DNA of 63,461 nucleotides, taken from Thermomucor indicae-seudaticae (lineage: Eukaryota > Mucoromycota > Mucoromycetes > Mucorales > Lichtheimiaceae). The position numbers and the translations under genes are program-made. Positions 11,776 through 22,652 of the stretch are shown piece by piece (within the stretch, counting starts at the first letter, position 1; each line of letters starts with the position of its first letter). A model generated the notes under the pieces. The model saw only the letters and a program-made list of their open reading frames with translations. It ran no database searches and had not been told where the DNA came from. The DNA is taken from positions 1-63,461 of the forward strand of contig JSYX01000156.1 in assembly GCA_000787465.1 (NCBI GenBank), in the 5' to 3' direction.

Positions 11776-14700
11776 TTAACGGATATAACCATCGGCGTCA
11801 TAACAGAATCCCTCGAAGACATTCTCCATACCCGCGATACTGTCGTCGTGGTCGACTCCTGGGTAAAAGTCATCCCAAACTTCCTCCTTCTGTTTCTGTT
11901 GCTCCTTCATCTTCATCGATGCCTTCATGAACGACCGGTCTTCGTCACCACCAAACATTTCGTCCTTGTAATTTTCCTTGAAGGCCGTCTCGAACGCGAT
12001 CGTGCTTCTGGGTCCCTCGGCAACCACTGTCATGACTGTTCTTTTGCGAGCCTCTTCTTCTTCTTCTTCTCTCTTTCGCTTCTTTTCCGCTAAGCTATTT
12101 ACTTCCTTTAAAGCGTACGTCAAATAAGCCATCGGGTTCACAACTCTGCCATCAGGATCCACACCCGGTTTTGCTGGAGTGGTAGTAGTAGACACAGTAG
12201 TAGTAGTAGTAGTAGTAGTAGGAGCTCGAACAGAACTCGTTGCTGCGCTCGTCGTTGGTGCTGCACTTGTTACTGCCGATGCAGTGCTGACTACAGGCGA
12301 TGGTTGTTGCTTTTGTGGCGGCGATGGTGGTGGTTGTTTTTGCACAACTGGCGGCGCTGCTGCTGGTGCAGTCGTCTCAGGCTTAGCCTTTTCAGTCGAT
12401 TGTTGCTGTTGAGGAGGAGGAGCCACCGGCCTTTGTTGTTGTTGTTCTGCCGCTCTAGCGCCAGCCGCTTCCTCGGCGAGCTGTTTCTTTACAGCCTCAA
12501 CATTATCCTGCAGCAACTCCTCCAATTGCTGCTTTTGGACGGGTGCAAGTGCGATTTTGCGTTCTTGACACTGCTGCAGAATCCAGCTGCAATACAGAGC
12601 TTTGACAGGCAACTTTCCAATGATTTCTTCAGGTATACCCAATTTGCGCGCTGCTTCGCGTGCCTGTTGTGGCAACATTGGAGGGACTACTCCACTACTC
12701 ATCATCATCATGTTTTGCGCAAACGCTTGCTGTTGTTGCTGCGTCGTGGGCGGCGGCGGCGGCTGAGACGTCTGCTGCAAGTCGGGCGTCGTTGTGGGAG
12801 GATGCGTGGCTGCTGTACTACCTGCCTCAGGTTCCTTCTGTGGAGGAGCTTGTTGTGTGGTGGTGCCAGGTGACTGTTGCGCGCTGTCTGCACGTTGCTT
12901 CTTTGATGGCGGTAGTTTCAAATCAATACTGCTGCGTTTAATGGCCATCTGGGCTGCTACTGTAGCGGGTGCTGTTGGTGTCACCATAGAAGAGGAGACC
13001 GGGCCTGCGGCTGCTGCTGGTTGTTGTTGTTGCGGGGGTCGAGACGGCTGCTGTTGCGTAGCTGGCATGGAAACCTGAGGAGGAGGAGGTCGCTGTTGCG
13101 CCAAAATCTGTTGAGGAGTAGGAGTCTGTGTCTGTGGTGCAGACACTGGTGGCTGTACTGTGCCTTGCGTATGTTTTTGTTGGTTCACCGGTCGCACACC
13201 CAAACCAGCTTGTTGCTGCTGCTGTGCTGCAAGCATGGCCTGCTGTCCAGATATATCCACAGCATTCTGTGCAGACATTTGTTGTTGGTGGTGAGCAGCT
13301 GCTGCCGCCACCTGCTGTTGTCGAGCGCTTTCGCTATGCACCCAAGTCAAATATTTCGTCACCTGATCTTTCAGTTTCTGTACATGCTCCAACGTCAAGA
13401 TAAACTGTTGCTGGGGCAAAAGCTCGATCTGGTCTTGAAGCATATGTTTCATCAATAAAATCCTCCGAGTAGCCTCCAGGCTTTGCGACATTTGAAGAAA
13501 AGCAGGCAACAACTCGTCGATCTCTTGACACATTGGCTGTATGACACGGATCTCTTCGGCTATCGCGTTTTTCTCCTGTTCACTTAGGTTCGTCAACACA
13601 CTCGAGCGAGCTATACGCTGATGTTAGCCACAATGTTCCACCGTGGATATATGGAATACAAACCTCGGTTATTACGGATGTTTTCATCCATTTGTCGCAC
13701 AAAGTCTGCAATATTGCTGCGCTGTTGCATCGCTCGACGAGCAGCAGCTGACATCTGTTGCTGAGAGGGCGGTTGCTGGTGTTGTTGAGCAGATAAACCT
13801 TGAACTGACATTCCTGGTTGAAGCATTTCATTTGTGGGAACTCCTTGCGCATGCTGCTGTGGAATGGACGTAATTGAAACTTGCTGCTGCTGCTGTTGTT
13901 GTTGTTGTGGGGGACGTGCGGAAGGATTGTGCTGCTGCTGCTGTTGTTGTTGCAAAAAACGCTGCCTCTGTAATTGCTGCACTAGAAATTCTTGGTGTGC
14001 CTGTGACATGGCTTGCTGCGGTGGTCTCGCTTGCTGTGGGTGCTGTTGGAATTGCTGTTGAGCGGTCAGATTGCTTGCGAGAAGAGCGGCCGCATTGGCA
14101 GGAATGGTTCCAGGGTTGATCATGCTTGCGGCTGGGTACCTAGCGGGTTGCTGCATCGAGGATACCGCTACAGGTAAGCTCACTTTGGAAGGATGATAAC
14201 CAGGAATTTGGTGCATGCCGATCGTGGTCGGCCTGCCGCCCGTAATACTCACTGGTGCAGCACTCATGTTCATCATCATATTGGCATTATTTGCTTGTGG
14301 CGCTTGCGACTGTTGCTGCTGTTGCTGTTGTTGCTGCAGCAGTTGAGCTTGTGCTTGCGCCTGAGCTTGTGCTTGCGCCTGAGCTTGAGCTTGAGCTTGA
14401 GCCTGAACTTGTTGAGGGGTCGCATTCCCTTGTTGTTGCTGCTTGAAGGCAAGTTGCCGAGCAAGAAGCATATGCAGCTGTTGCGGAGTAAAGTGGGCGA
14501 CCACGTTCGGATTAAGCCCCAGACTCTGGAGAACATCGACTGGTATCTGAGTAGCCTGAGGTTGCATGCCCTGCCCTTGGGCTTGTCCAGTCGCAGCAGC
14601 CACAGCAGCCATTGCCCTCTGAAAAGCAAGCGACTGAGCGTGTTGAGCCGCCTGCGGGAACTGCTGCATTGCCTGTTGAGGGTTTGAGACATTCTGCGGA

Positions 14701-15442
14701 GGCATGCCAGGTTGCTGCTGTTGCTGCTGAGGTCGGGCAAACATATTCTGCTGAAACACGGCTGGAGGAGGACGCATTTGCTTTTGCCCCGCTGCTAGCT
14801 GCTGACTCAAAATGAATGCCTGCTGTTGTTGCTGGTCCATGTGCTGCTGCTGTTGGCCGCCCTGCACCTGAGTTGCTTGCTGCTGCTGAGCCAGCTGCTG
14901 CGAAATCTGTTGCGGCATCCCCATGTTAAGTGGCAGCTGATTATCATGCGCCATATTTCCAGCCGGTCCCGCACCACTGGCCACCACGTTTTGGTTCTGA
15001 AGCTGTGCCTTCTGCATCTGCGCATTCTGGAGATTCATTTGGATGTGTTTCAACTTCCTGTGGTACGCAGTGAGGTATTGGTTCTATCATGCGGGTCAAT
15101 CAAACATGCAAGAAATGCCCCGCGTTCTTTTGTCACATACCTTGTCGGCGCTTTTTGCGTAAAGCGTGTTCTCAAAGTTCTGAGCTGCTGTGATAATATC
15201 AGTTTCTGACGTTGTGGGCGAGAGCAGCTTCAAGGCTCTTGCGCTGTCGAAGCAAGGTTCAGTAAAACAAGACCCCTTTTGGTCTGAAACTACACTTACA
15301 GTTGAGCCACCAGAGTCTGTCGCTCTGTGGCACCCAACTGATCACGCCAATTCGGCTGTCTCGAGCCATCAGCATTGATACCCATATTTGCTGCCTGCGT
15401 CAAGGGCTGTTGCCCGCTGGGCTGATTAGGGTCTTGATTCAT
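11776..15442 (-). CDS. Mediator subunit 15-like (Gal11/Med15) KIX-domain coactivator
   Basis: Starts at 15442 with MNQDPNQPSGQQPL. The first three exons give NWRDQLGATERQTLVAQL, then ...AAQNFENTLYAKS and YLTAYHRKLKHIQMNL. This is the helical KIX-type activator-binding domain at the N-terminus of Med15. Very long Gln-rich tracts follow, a second helical block (LTNLSEQEKNAIAEEIRVIQ and on), Pro/Thr tracts and a C-terminal region ending DADGYIR. More than 1,100 residues in total. Med15 is in the Mediator tail and is contacted by gene-specific activators. The call rests on the N-terminal domain plus the Gln-rich layout, because the rest is low complexity. Confidence 0.72.
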
Positions 15443-16218
15443 TGGAGATTGGGATGCTTAACCAACAGCAGCAAGCTAGATGCGGGGAAAAAGTAAAAGA
15501 CTGGAAAAAGGGTAAAGTTCGGGGGAAAAAAGGGAAGAAAGAGAGATGTAAGGAGAATGTCTCTTGCATGGCGTAAAAAAAAAGGCGGCCACCAATAAGA
15601 AGACTCGTTAAGTCACACCCATTTCGAGGTCTCATTCTCGTGCGTTTGTTGATTCTCACCAATGCGCCGTGGCGTTGTTTTCTAAATATCTCACTGTGCC
15701 TTCGAAAGATGATCCCTTAAAGAACCCCGGATTTGTCACAACACACACACCTGCAAAGCGCCGTCGTTCCCCTTTATTTAGCTACATCACTGCACCTTTT
15801 TCTTTCCCCTCGTGTCACTTTATGGCATTGACAGAGAGGATGGATACAATGTTCCTCGTAGCATTTAAAGTAACACATGGCATGTCTCGGTGCAATTTGC
15901 AATTTTCCATTATGAAACATGCACTCTCCCACAGACACGGTCAATTCATCTGAAAGTCTCTCTCTTTTCAGACGTGGACCTGCAATGTCAAATAATCGTC
16001 AGAGAATAGGGTCATGCGAGGGCATATGCAGTTAGTATTGCAGAAGGTGTCTTTTCATTAAACAACAACAACAGGCAATAAATAATCTCCTTCCTTATGC
16101 GGTACTCGTTGCCCAATCGATGACTTTTAAAAACATGGGGTATATATCATCAAGGTCCAGCCTCTTCCTCTTCCCGTCTTCTTTGTGCGTGTCTTGATAT
16201 ACAAAAAAGTGGTGTTCT
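15443..16218. other. Spacer upstream of the Med15-like gene
   Basis: The stretch contains the Med15 5' flank and the 3' flank of the PH-domain gene. A 94-codon plus-strand reading frame at 15669-15953 has no ATG at its first codon and no recognisable motif. No other element was seen. Confidence 0.4.
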
Positions 16219-16970
16219 TTATGCTCGTTGCCGTCGTTGTCGTTGTCGATGAAAAGAAAACTCCGGCATGGTCCTTACATCCAAATCCGAACTCACGTTG
16301 GCGGACGCCTGAATGGCATCGATCCAGAGCACACTGTCGGTCACGGACGCACACCGGAACAGGAACTGGGGTCCCTGATCAATCTTGACACGGATCGTGT
16401 GTGCGTGTTTGGTATAATCCACCGCCAGACCGGCCTCGGCGCCTTGCATGGAATAATTCCACACTGCCTCATCGTCTTGTGCTTCTTTCTTTTTGGGTTC
16501 TCGTTTGTATGCCCTGAGATAGGTTCCCCACAAGACAACATAGAGCTTTCTAACAACTAGATATATCAGTCCCCTTCGGAAATGGAACCATCTTCTAAAA
16601 ATACTCACTTCCATGATCGCTTTTTGGATTCCACATGCGGACGTATTTTTTCGGTCTTTACCAAAACATGACCCAGTCTGGACACTGTGCATTCGTACGC
16701 TGGCAAGACTTCTTCTTCTTCTTGCGCCGGTTGTTGCTGTTGAATGGTCATCCAGGGATGACTCGGATCGTCGTACGTAGGCGGTTCATCCTCGTCTTCA
16801 AACGAAAATTGCGACTCGGGCAGCAACGTCCGTACCTGGAACTTGAGCGCGTCGTTTATCCGTTGCTGCTGCTGCTGTTGTTTGTGCCTGGATTCTGCTT
16901 GTACTGGCATTGGCATTGGCATTGGGCAAGTGTGGAGAATCCGTTTCTGGGCAAAAAAGGTACTTACCAT
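16219..16970 (-). CDS. PH-domain protein of the fungal Yhr131c-like group
   Basis: Start MVSTFFAQKR, then a poly-Gln tract and FEDEDEPPTYDDPSHPW. Next comes LPAYECTVSRLGHVLVKTEK, leading into a pleckstrin-homology domain that crosses one intron (KRSWK|VRKLYVVLWGTYLRAY). The domain ends with FRCASVTDSVLWIDAIQAS, in which the Trp of the C-terminal PH helix is visible. The proline-rich PPTY/LPAY lead-in before the PH domain is typical of uncharacterised fungal proteins related to yeast Yhr131c. Phosphoinositide or protein binding is likely. About 230 residues. The 21-base stretch right after the ATG looks like a splice donor and acceptor but is too short to be an intron. Confidence 0.72.
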
Positions 16971-17408
16971 GGTAACGGGAAGGTTCTACATGATTGCCAC
17001 TCAACCGTCTCAGCATGTTATACAAAGGCAAAGAAAAGAAAGAAAGATGTCCATGTTTTTCCTTCACATAAAGATAGATATATATATGCAAAAGTGTTAT
17101 TGACAACGGTCCCAATATGGAAAATCATGATTTACTGAAGGGGGCGGGCCAAGAATAATGTACCGGGATGATCATCCGCTACTGGGGCTCCTCCTTAATG
17201 AACTGTCGGTGTCCCAATGCAAAGATGCATAAAGGGCGCGCTTATTCTCCGCCAATTTATGTTTTATTTGTTCGAACATAGAGAAGCCAAAGAGGTGTTA
17301 ACAATATGAATAGAGAGAGAGAGCGAGAGAGAGAAGGGGAGGGTTGGTCCTAAGTACATGGGGTGATGAGAGGAAGGGGAGGTAGGTAGGTAGGTCGGCG
17401 TAGGTAGG
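16971..17408. other. Spacer with a TAGG microsatellite
   Basis: The only structure seen is a (TAGG)-type repeat with small interruptions at about 17379-17409 and a GA-rich run near 17310-17345. Both lie downstream of the BYE1-like gene. No gene was recognised. Confidence 0.5.
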
Positions 17409-20400
17409 TCATCGACGGTAGGGTATCCTGGGATCTGCCTGCTGCTGCTGCTGCTGCTGCTGCTTATGAATAACAAGAACACCCAGGAACATATCCACAT
17501 CCCGCTGCGTCTCTTCAATTCGTACGACATAGAGGCAATCCGGCAACTGCTGTGTCCTGTACAGCGGAATCAAATAAAAGTCCTTGATCTTCGTCTTGTT
17601 ATGCCCAACCACACCGTATCGCATCCGGGTCTCAAAGTAATTCAGCAGCATTCCCGCGTTACGCATATTCTGATCGCCCTGGACAGCCTCAATCTCCAAA
17701 AGCACGATTTCTTTGCTGTGTGAATATTGGGTCTGGGTAATGTAGTTTGTGACTCGGTCAATGGGTATCCTGCCCTCGATCCACATTGTCGGTGAAAGTA
17801 CATCGGCCCATTCCGCTTCGCTCAGTGTGCGACCGCCAATTTGACGCGCAATGGCTTCAAAGTCGGTCACTTGGGGCATATTGACACGGCCATGCCATAT
17901 GGTGGGCGGCTTGGGTGGCTGAGGTGGTAACGGTGGTGTTGCGGGTTGTTGTTCTTCGTCCACCGCCATATCCTCACTACGACGTCGTCTTCTCTCAACC
18001 AGTCCACTTTCAGTGACTTCCAGTTGAAAATCGTCGTCGCCCAGCAACGCCTCCACGTCAATGTTGGTTTTCTTACGCTTCTTTTCTCGCTCGCCATTGT
18101 CATTACCAGGACGCTTGTCGTTAAGCCCGATTCCCATGAGAGCCAGAATATCGTCCACACTCTTGTTCGTCGTTGCTGTAGTCGGTGTACTAGGCGTGTT
18201 CGCGTTATTCACGCTTGTCGGTTTGCCGCTGCTACTGCTGCTGCTGCTGCTGCTCCGGGCGTCAGTGTTATTATTCGTGTTAATACTAATCGGGCGCTGC
18301 TTTTTGACTTCTGGAGTAAGCTGTTCCTTCTCCTCATAACGGTTTTCTTCGCGTGACGGTATCATGATGATATCACCTTTATGCGTCTTTTTGATGATTG
18401 GCATATGCTGCAACTTGAGTACAGAGTTCTTTATACTCTTTTGGCGCAGGGATTCCGACATGGACTTGAGTTCCGGATTGGCCATGTCCTCGGACGACAT
18501 TTTGATCAGCTCGTCAGGGGTGATTTCACCTGTCACGACACGCAGCTGAAACACCTCGTTGGCCTTGTCCTTGAGGTTAGGGAGAAGTGACCTGAATTTC
18601 CCTTTATACTTGTTGCCGCACGTCAGCCTTTGTTTGTCGCTTGGATGCGGTTCAGCCAGTTGGTCATACATTGATTGTTCAATAGCTTTTGCTAAATTTT
18701 CTGCCATTTCTTGAGCTTGGCTTTCTTTGGTGTCCTTTGCTGCCCCTGAATCGCTAAACAAGCTAGGATCTTTGTCCATGCCATTCAAAATGATGGTCTT
18801 TAAAATGTTGGCCAGATTTTTGACGACATTTTTACGAATCGCTTCGTCATCCTGTTTGAAGCTGGTTGCTGAAGTGGTTGGCGTTGGCGGTGGACTTTCG
18901 GAATGAGCCTTGGTCCGCTTGGTCTTTGTTGCCCGCTTCAGCTCTCCCGACGTGCTTCGAGTATGAGATGACGACGTATTATTATTACTAGCGGGTGGCA
19001 CGTACTCCGAGTCTCCAGACTTTCGTAAAGCATCCGCAGCCGCACACGTATCGCTGCAGTAAGAATCGGCGCGCGTCGTGTTTTGACAGGTTGGAAGCAA
19101 GCATTTCCGTGTCTTGGATTGTCGCGTCTATGTACGTATGTTTGTATATTAGTAAGCAAAGTGCATGTTCATGCAAGTTGCAGCACTTACCTTGACTTCT
19201 TCCTTTGGCGGTACGGTCTTTTGCGATTCTGGTATAAAAGAAAAAGAAGAAAAAGAAATGACGAGTGTCAGTTCCAGTTACATACACATAGAAAACTCTC
19301 GTTTATTACATTGCTGCCATTTTTCTGTACTGTAGAACCGTGTGCCATCGATCACGGATCTTGTGCAGAACGCGGATCATCAAGCCAGAAGGAGAAGAAG
19401 AACGATAAGCTCAAACGGTTTTCTTTCAACACTTGCATAAAAAAGTGGGCACATGCACTTTTCTCTTTTGTGTGTATATTCAGAGGGAAATATATAAAAC
19501 GGTCTATCCAATGATGATGACAAGAACAAGGATCTAGGCAGCAATCGGCTGGCACATACAAGAACGAAAATGGCAGCAGCAGTAACAGAAAAAGAAAGAC
19601 CAAGTACATACCCTCACACTTTTTACAAACCCACGTCTCTATATCCTCTGCCAGTTCCGGATCGAGGTCAACACATGCGCAATGGAACCTATCCATCATG
19701 CGTTAGTCCATGTCACATCTCTTTATCGATTATCCAGCGACATACCATTCGTGACATGCATCACACTGCACCATTGGATCTCCCGTATATGGCTGTTGAC
19801 AGATACAATACAACTTTTTACTCCGGCTTCTTTTCTTGGTAGTCGCTTTCTGCTGGTTCTCTTCAGTTGATTGATTACCAGCGCTTCGTTTGCGATTCGA
19901 AGCACGGGTTTTCATTCTTCCGTCATCTTCTTCGTCGACCACAGCTTGGTTTTCCGCTGAAGAAGTAGCAGCTACTGCTGCTGCGTTAATAGTAGTAGCA
20001 GTTTTCTCATCTTGGCTCTTGGCCGGTTCTTCCTGTTTCAGGTTCTCAGTACTAGTATTACTAGTATTAAAGGAAGGAGGCATAAGGACATGCGGAGGTA
20101 TAAAGGTCTGCTGCTGCTGCTGCTGCACCATATTCGAAGCCTGTGGTTGACTGGATTGCGGTTGTTGCTGCTGATGCTGGTGCTGTGCTAATACTTGTTG
20201 CTGTTGCTGAAGATAGGACTGCAGGGTCTCCGGAGTCAGACCCGCAAAGACAGCTTCCCAAGGTGAACCAGCCAGTGAGAAAAAGAAATTCGGGTCGTGA
20301 TGCAATTCAGGGTTATTGAGCGCTTCATTAGAGCTGCTGCCCAAGGACCAGCTCGTAGAAGTAGAGGTAGGCGTGGTTGTCGTAGGCTGCATTGTTGTTG

Positions 20401-20506
20401 TCGTCGTCACTGCAGATTTCTCCGGTGAAGCTGATTGCTGCGGTGGGTGGCCTTCGTCCTGTTGATCACGGAGATCAATGTATTCGTCAAAGCTATGTAT
20501 GTCCAT
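17409..20506 (-). CDS. BYE1-like transcription factor with PHD, TFIIS-central and SPOC domains
   Basis: Start chosen at 20506 (MDIHSFDEYIDLRDQQ). A long Gln/Thr-rich N-terminus leads to a basic stretch, then a PHD finger: LYCICQQPYTG, VQCDACHEWY, and across an intron FHCACVDL and WVCKKCEG, giving the C4HC3 set. Next comes a small zinc motif (CLLPTCQNTTRADSYCSDTC), then a TFIIS central-type domain (VRKNVVKNLANIL-like through NPELKSMSESLRQKSIK). The C-terminal SPOC domain runs WHGRVNMPQVTDF through LYVVRIEE, then a poly-Gln end. The order PHD-TFIIS-SPOC is that of yeast Bye1 and the animal PHF3/DIDO family, which bind RNA polymerase II during early elongation. Confidence 0.87.
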
Positions 20507-21120
20507 TAACCAAATAAGAGGCAAGCTGGGGGCCGCTGAACCCTTTTGTGTGGGAAAGAAAAGAAAAACAAGAGCAGGGTCTGTGACCTTTTCGGAACAA
20601 ATTTTTTCAGCCACTTGAACAATCACCGAGGCATGCAACTTGACATTGCCGAGAAACTTCCCGATCATTCACAGTACAGTATTTTTGCGCTTAACGAAAA
20701 ATCTTTTGGCGCTGCTGGCGAAGGCCGTTTCGCACTGGATCCATTTTACATTTGGCCTTTTGCTGGAGGAGGTTCGCACCAAGTATGAACAATATTCAGT
20801 ACAGGTCTGTCCAAAAAACCTACGCTCCTCTTCAGCTCAGCAATTCTTGTCGTTTTCTTTCTTTTTGTGCATATCAGTAAGAGTGACGCATTGATAAAGA
20901 TAAAAGGGGTTTCAAGCATAAGATCATAATTACGCCGCTAAAAGAGAGTTATATAAAAGAAGCCCGATTCATGCGACATCTTGCACGGTGCTCTTTTTGG
21001 CCCCGAGTTGCTAGCTTCTTGCTCACTGGCAAGACATTGCACCCTTTGTCAAAATTCAGTCTCTCGTTCGAAGCTGAATAAAAGCATTACCTCCCACACC
21101 GGTAAAGGTATACACCCCCC
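20507..21120. other. Spacer between BYE1-like gene and Tc1-like element
   Basis: Contains the BYE1-like 5' flank. Short ORFs without motifs were seen. A ttatataaaag TATA-like string lies near 20949, but no gene follows it convincingly. Confidence 0.4.
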
Positions 21121-21139
21121 TCCAAAAAGTTCTCGTACA
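21121..21139 (+). repeat. Left terminal inverted repeat of the Tc1-like element
   Basis: Nineteen bases pair with 22423-22441 with one mismatch. Weaker similarity continues inward (gccaaat versus gcccaaat). Confidence 0.75.
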
Positions 21140-21271
21140 CCTTCCGCCAAATCGACCTTGAACACGTCTATTTGGACATTAATGCAACATAGCATTAAAT
21201 GCATGCTAGGGACTTCATATGAAAGACAATATAGATTCCTTTATTATACAATTGTAATATTTGTAAAAATA

Positions 21272-22337
21272 TTAATAACGAGCGTGGCCACCATTGGCGT
21301 CTAACACAGCCTGGCATCTCCAGCGCATTGAATCGACGAGATTCTTGCATACTCCTGCCGGGATCCTGACCCACTCCTCAAGCAGCGCCTCTTTTAACTG
21401 TTGTAGGTTTTGAAAGTGATGTCTGCGTGATCTGAGGCGCCGCTCGAGCTCGTCTCAAAGATGCTCAATGGGGCTGAGATCGGGACTTTGAGCAGGCCAG
21501 TACCCCATGGTCGGCACTCCATTCAGTTCCTTCCACCACCTGGCATACGAGCCTCTATGGCACGGCGCGTTGTCTTCTTGATACTGGTCCTCCTGCCCGC
21601 TTTGGGTAACCTCCCGAAGGTACGGGTAGAAGAACCGGGACAAGACGTTCACGTATTCGTCTTGTCCCATGTTGCCGTCAATGACGCAAAGGGGTCCGAC
21701 ACCGGCAGCAGAGTAGAACATCCCCAAACCATCACAGAACTACCATCATACTTGACAGTCTCCTGTACGTGACGGTCTAGGAGTGCTTCACCCTTCTTTC
21801 GGAGCACCCTTTGACGTCCGTCGTTGCCGACCAAGTGGAATCGCGATTCGTCGGACCAGATCACCTTGGCCCACTGATCTGCGATCCAAAGGACGTGCTC
21901 CTGGGCCCAAGCTGAGCGCGCTTCACGATGCTCTCGCTTGCGAAGAGGGCGACAAACTGCAACACACGATTTGAAGCCAAGGGAGTGCACGATCTTCCGA
22001 AATGTGTTGAGACTGATTTCGCCGATCTGCTCCAGTGCAAGCGCATGGTGGTACCGTAAAGACTGCTTTGGTTCGCGGCGAATATTCAGCGCTATGAGAC
22101 GAGCAGCGCGTTTCGTGACCTTTGGCGTCTTCCAGAACGTGGTTTCGAGGCAGTCATCCCAGTTTTCTCAATCTTGGTTATGATAGATCGCACCGTGGAT
22201 CGCCGAAGTCCTGTTTGCTGGGCAATTGCACCATACGACATTCCAGCCCTTCTCATCCCGTAAATCTCACTGCGTTCTTCGGGAGAAAGCTCACGACTGC
22301 GTGTGCGATGGGTGTCAGTGATCTCGGATAACGGCAT
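21272..22337 (-). pseudogene. Tc1-like transposase with frameshifts and a nonsense codon
   Basis: From the ATG at 22337 the frame opens with an N-terminal helix-turn-helix (LSPEERSEIYGMRRAGMSY, then IAQQTGLRRSTVRSI). The catalytic triad motifs are visible: IWSDESRFHL, EDNAPCHRGS and WPAQSPDLSPIEHL. The second Asp and the Glu are separated by 35 residues as read here. Three lesions break the frame. One shift lies near 22150, after SKPRSGR. A second lies at VWG|C/MFYSAAG near 21725. A TGA replaces the expected Trp codon after SPIEHL near 21460. The C-terminus resumes DELERRLRSRRHH and ends at 21272. The element is therefore probably immobile by itself. Confidence 0.88.
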
Positions 22338-22422
22338 TTTGCTAATGTTCTTAAGAAAAAATAGGAGTAACTGAGGGACGAAAAAAAGGTGTTCGATATT
22401 TTTTATGCAAAAATTTGGGCGC

Positions 22423-22441
22423 TGTACGAAAACTTTTTGGA
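22423..22441 (-). repeat. Right terminal inverted repeat of the Tc1-like element
   Basis: Reverse complement of the left repeat at 21121-21139 with one mismatch. It lies 85 bases upstream of the transposase start codon. Confidence 0.75.
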
Positions 22442-22463
22442 ATGAAAACTTTTCTCTGTCCAA

Positions 22464-22514
22464 AGCCCTTATCTCACCCCACTTTCAAGGCAAAAGTGGG
22501 GTGAGATAAGGGCT
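22464..22514. repeat. Perfect palindrome with 22-bp arms
   Basis: Bases 22464-22485 are the exact reverse complement of 22493-22514, with a 7-base loop (caaggca). The arm begins AGCCCTTATCTCACC. A perfect inverted repeat this long is unlikely by chance. It sits between the Tc1-like right end and the divergent TnpB/Fanzor-like frame. It could be a cruciform or hairpin, or the two abutting ends of a small inverted-repeat element. Confidence 0.9.
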
Positions 22515-22652
22515 GTCCCGATTATACAAACTGGCGAGAGAACCCGAGTCTGCGAGGCATCGTGCAATGTAATCATACGAAAAGATCTGCCGACTGAACT
22601 TAAAGACGTATTCATACAGCGTCTTCATGAAGTCGCGTCGCAGCTGACGGAT

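Larger units (their letters stand above)
21121..22441 (-). mobile_element. Tc1/mariner-superfamily DNA transposon, decayed
   Basis: A transposase relic on the minus strand is bracketed by terminal inverted repeats. The left end at 21121-21139 (tccaaaaagttctcgtaca) matches the reverse complement of 22423-22441 at 18 of 19 bases. Outer limits are uncertain because flanking TA duplications are not clear. Total length of about 1.3 kb is normal for this superfamily. The perfect 22-bp-arm palindrome at 22464-22514 lies just outside the right terminal repeat. Confidence 0.85.

Noticed and set aside
12304..12873. Long Leu/Arg-rich plus-strand ORF
   Set aside because: Shadow of CAG/CTG-type repeats in the Gln-rich Med15-like gene.
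11776..15442. TAF4-like interpretation of the Gln-rich gene
   Set aside because: The N-terminal WRDQL... helical domain fits the Med15 KIX type, and no TAF4 histone-fold or TAFH domain was seen.
16947..16967. Intron directly after the PH-domain gene's ATG
   Set aside because: Donor- and acceptor-like strings are only 21 bases apart and the reading frame passes through, so no intron is needed.
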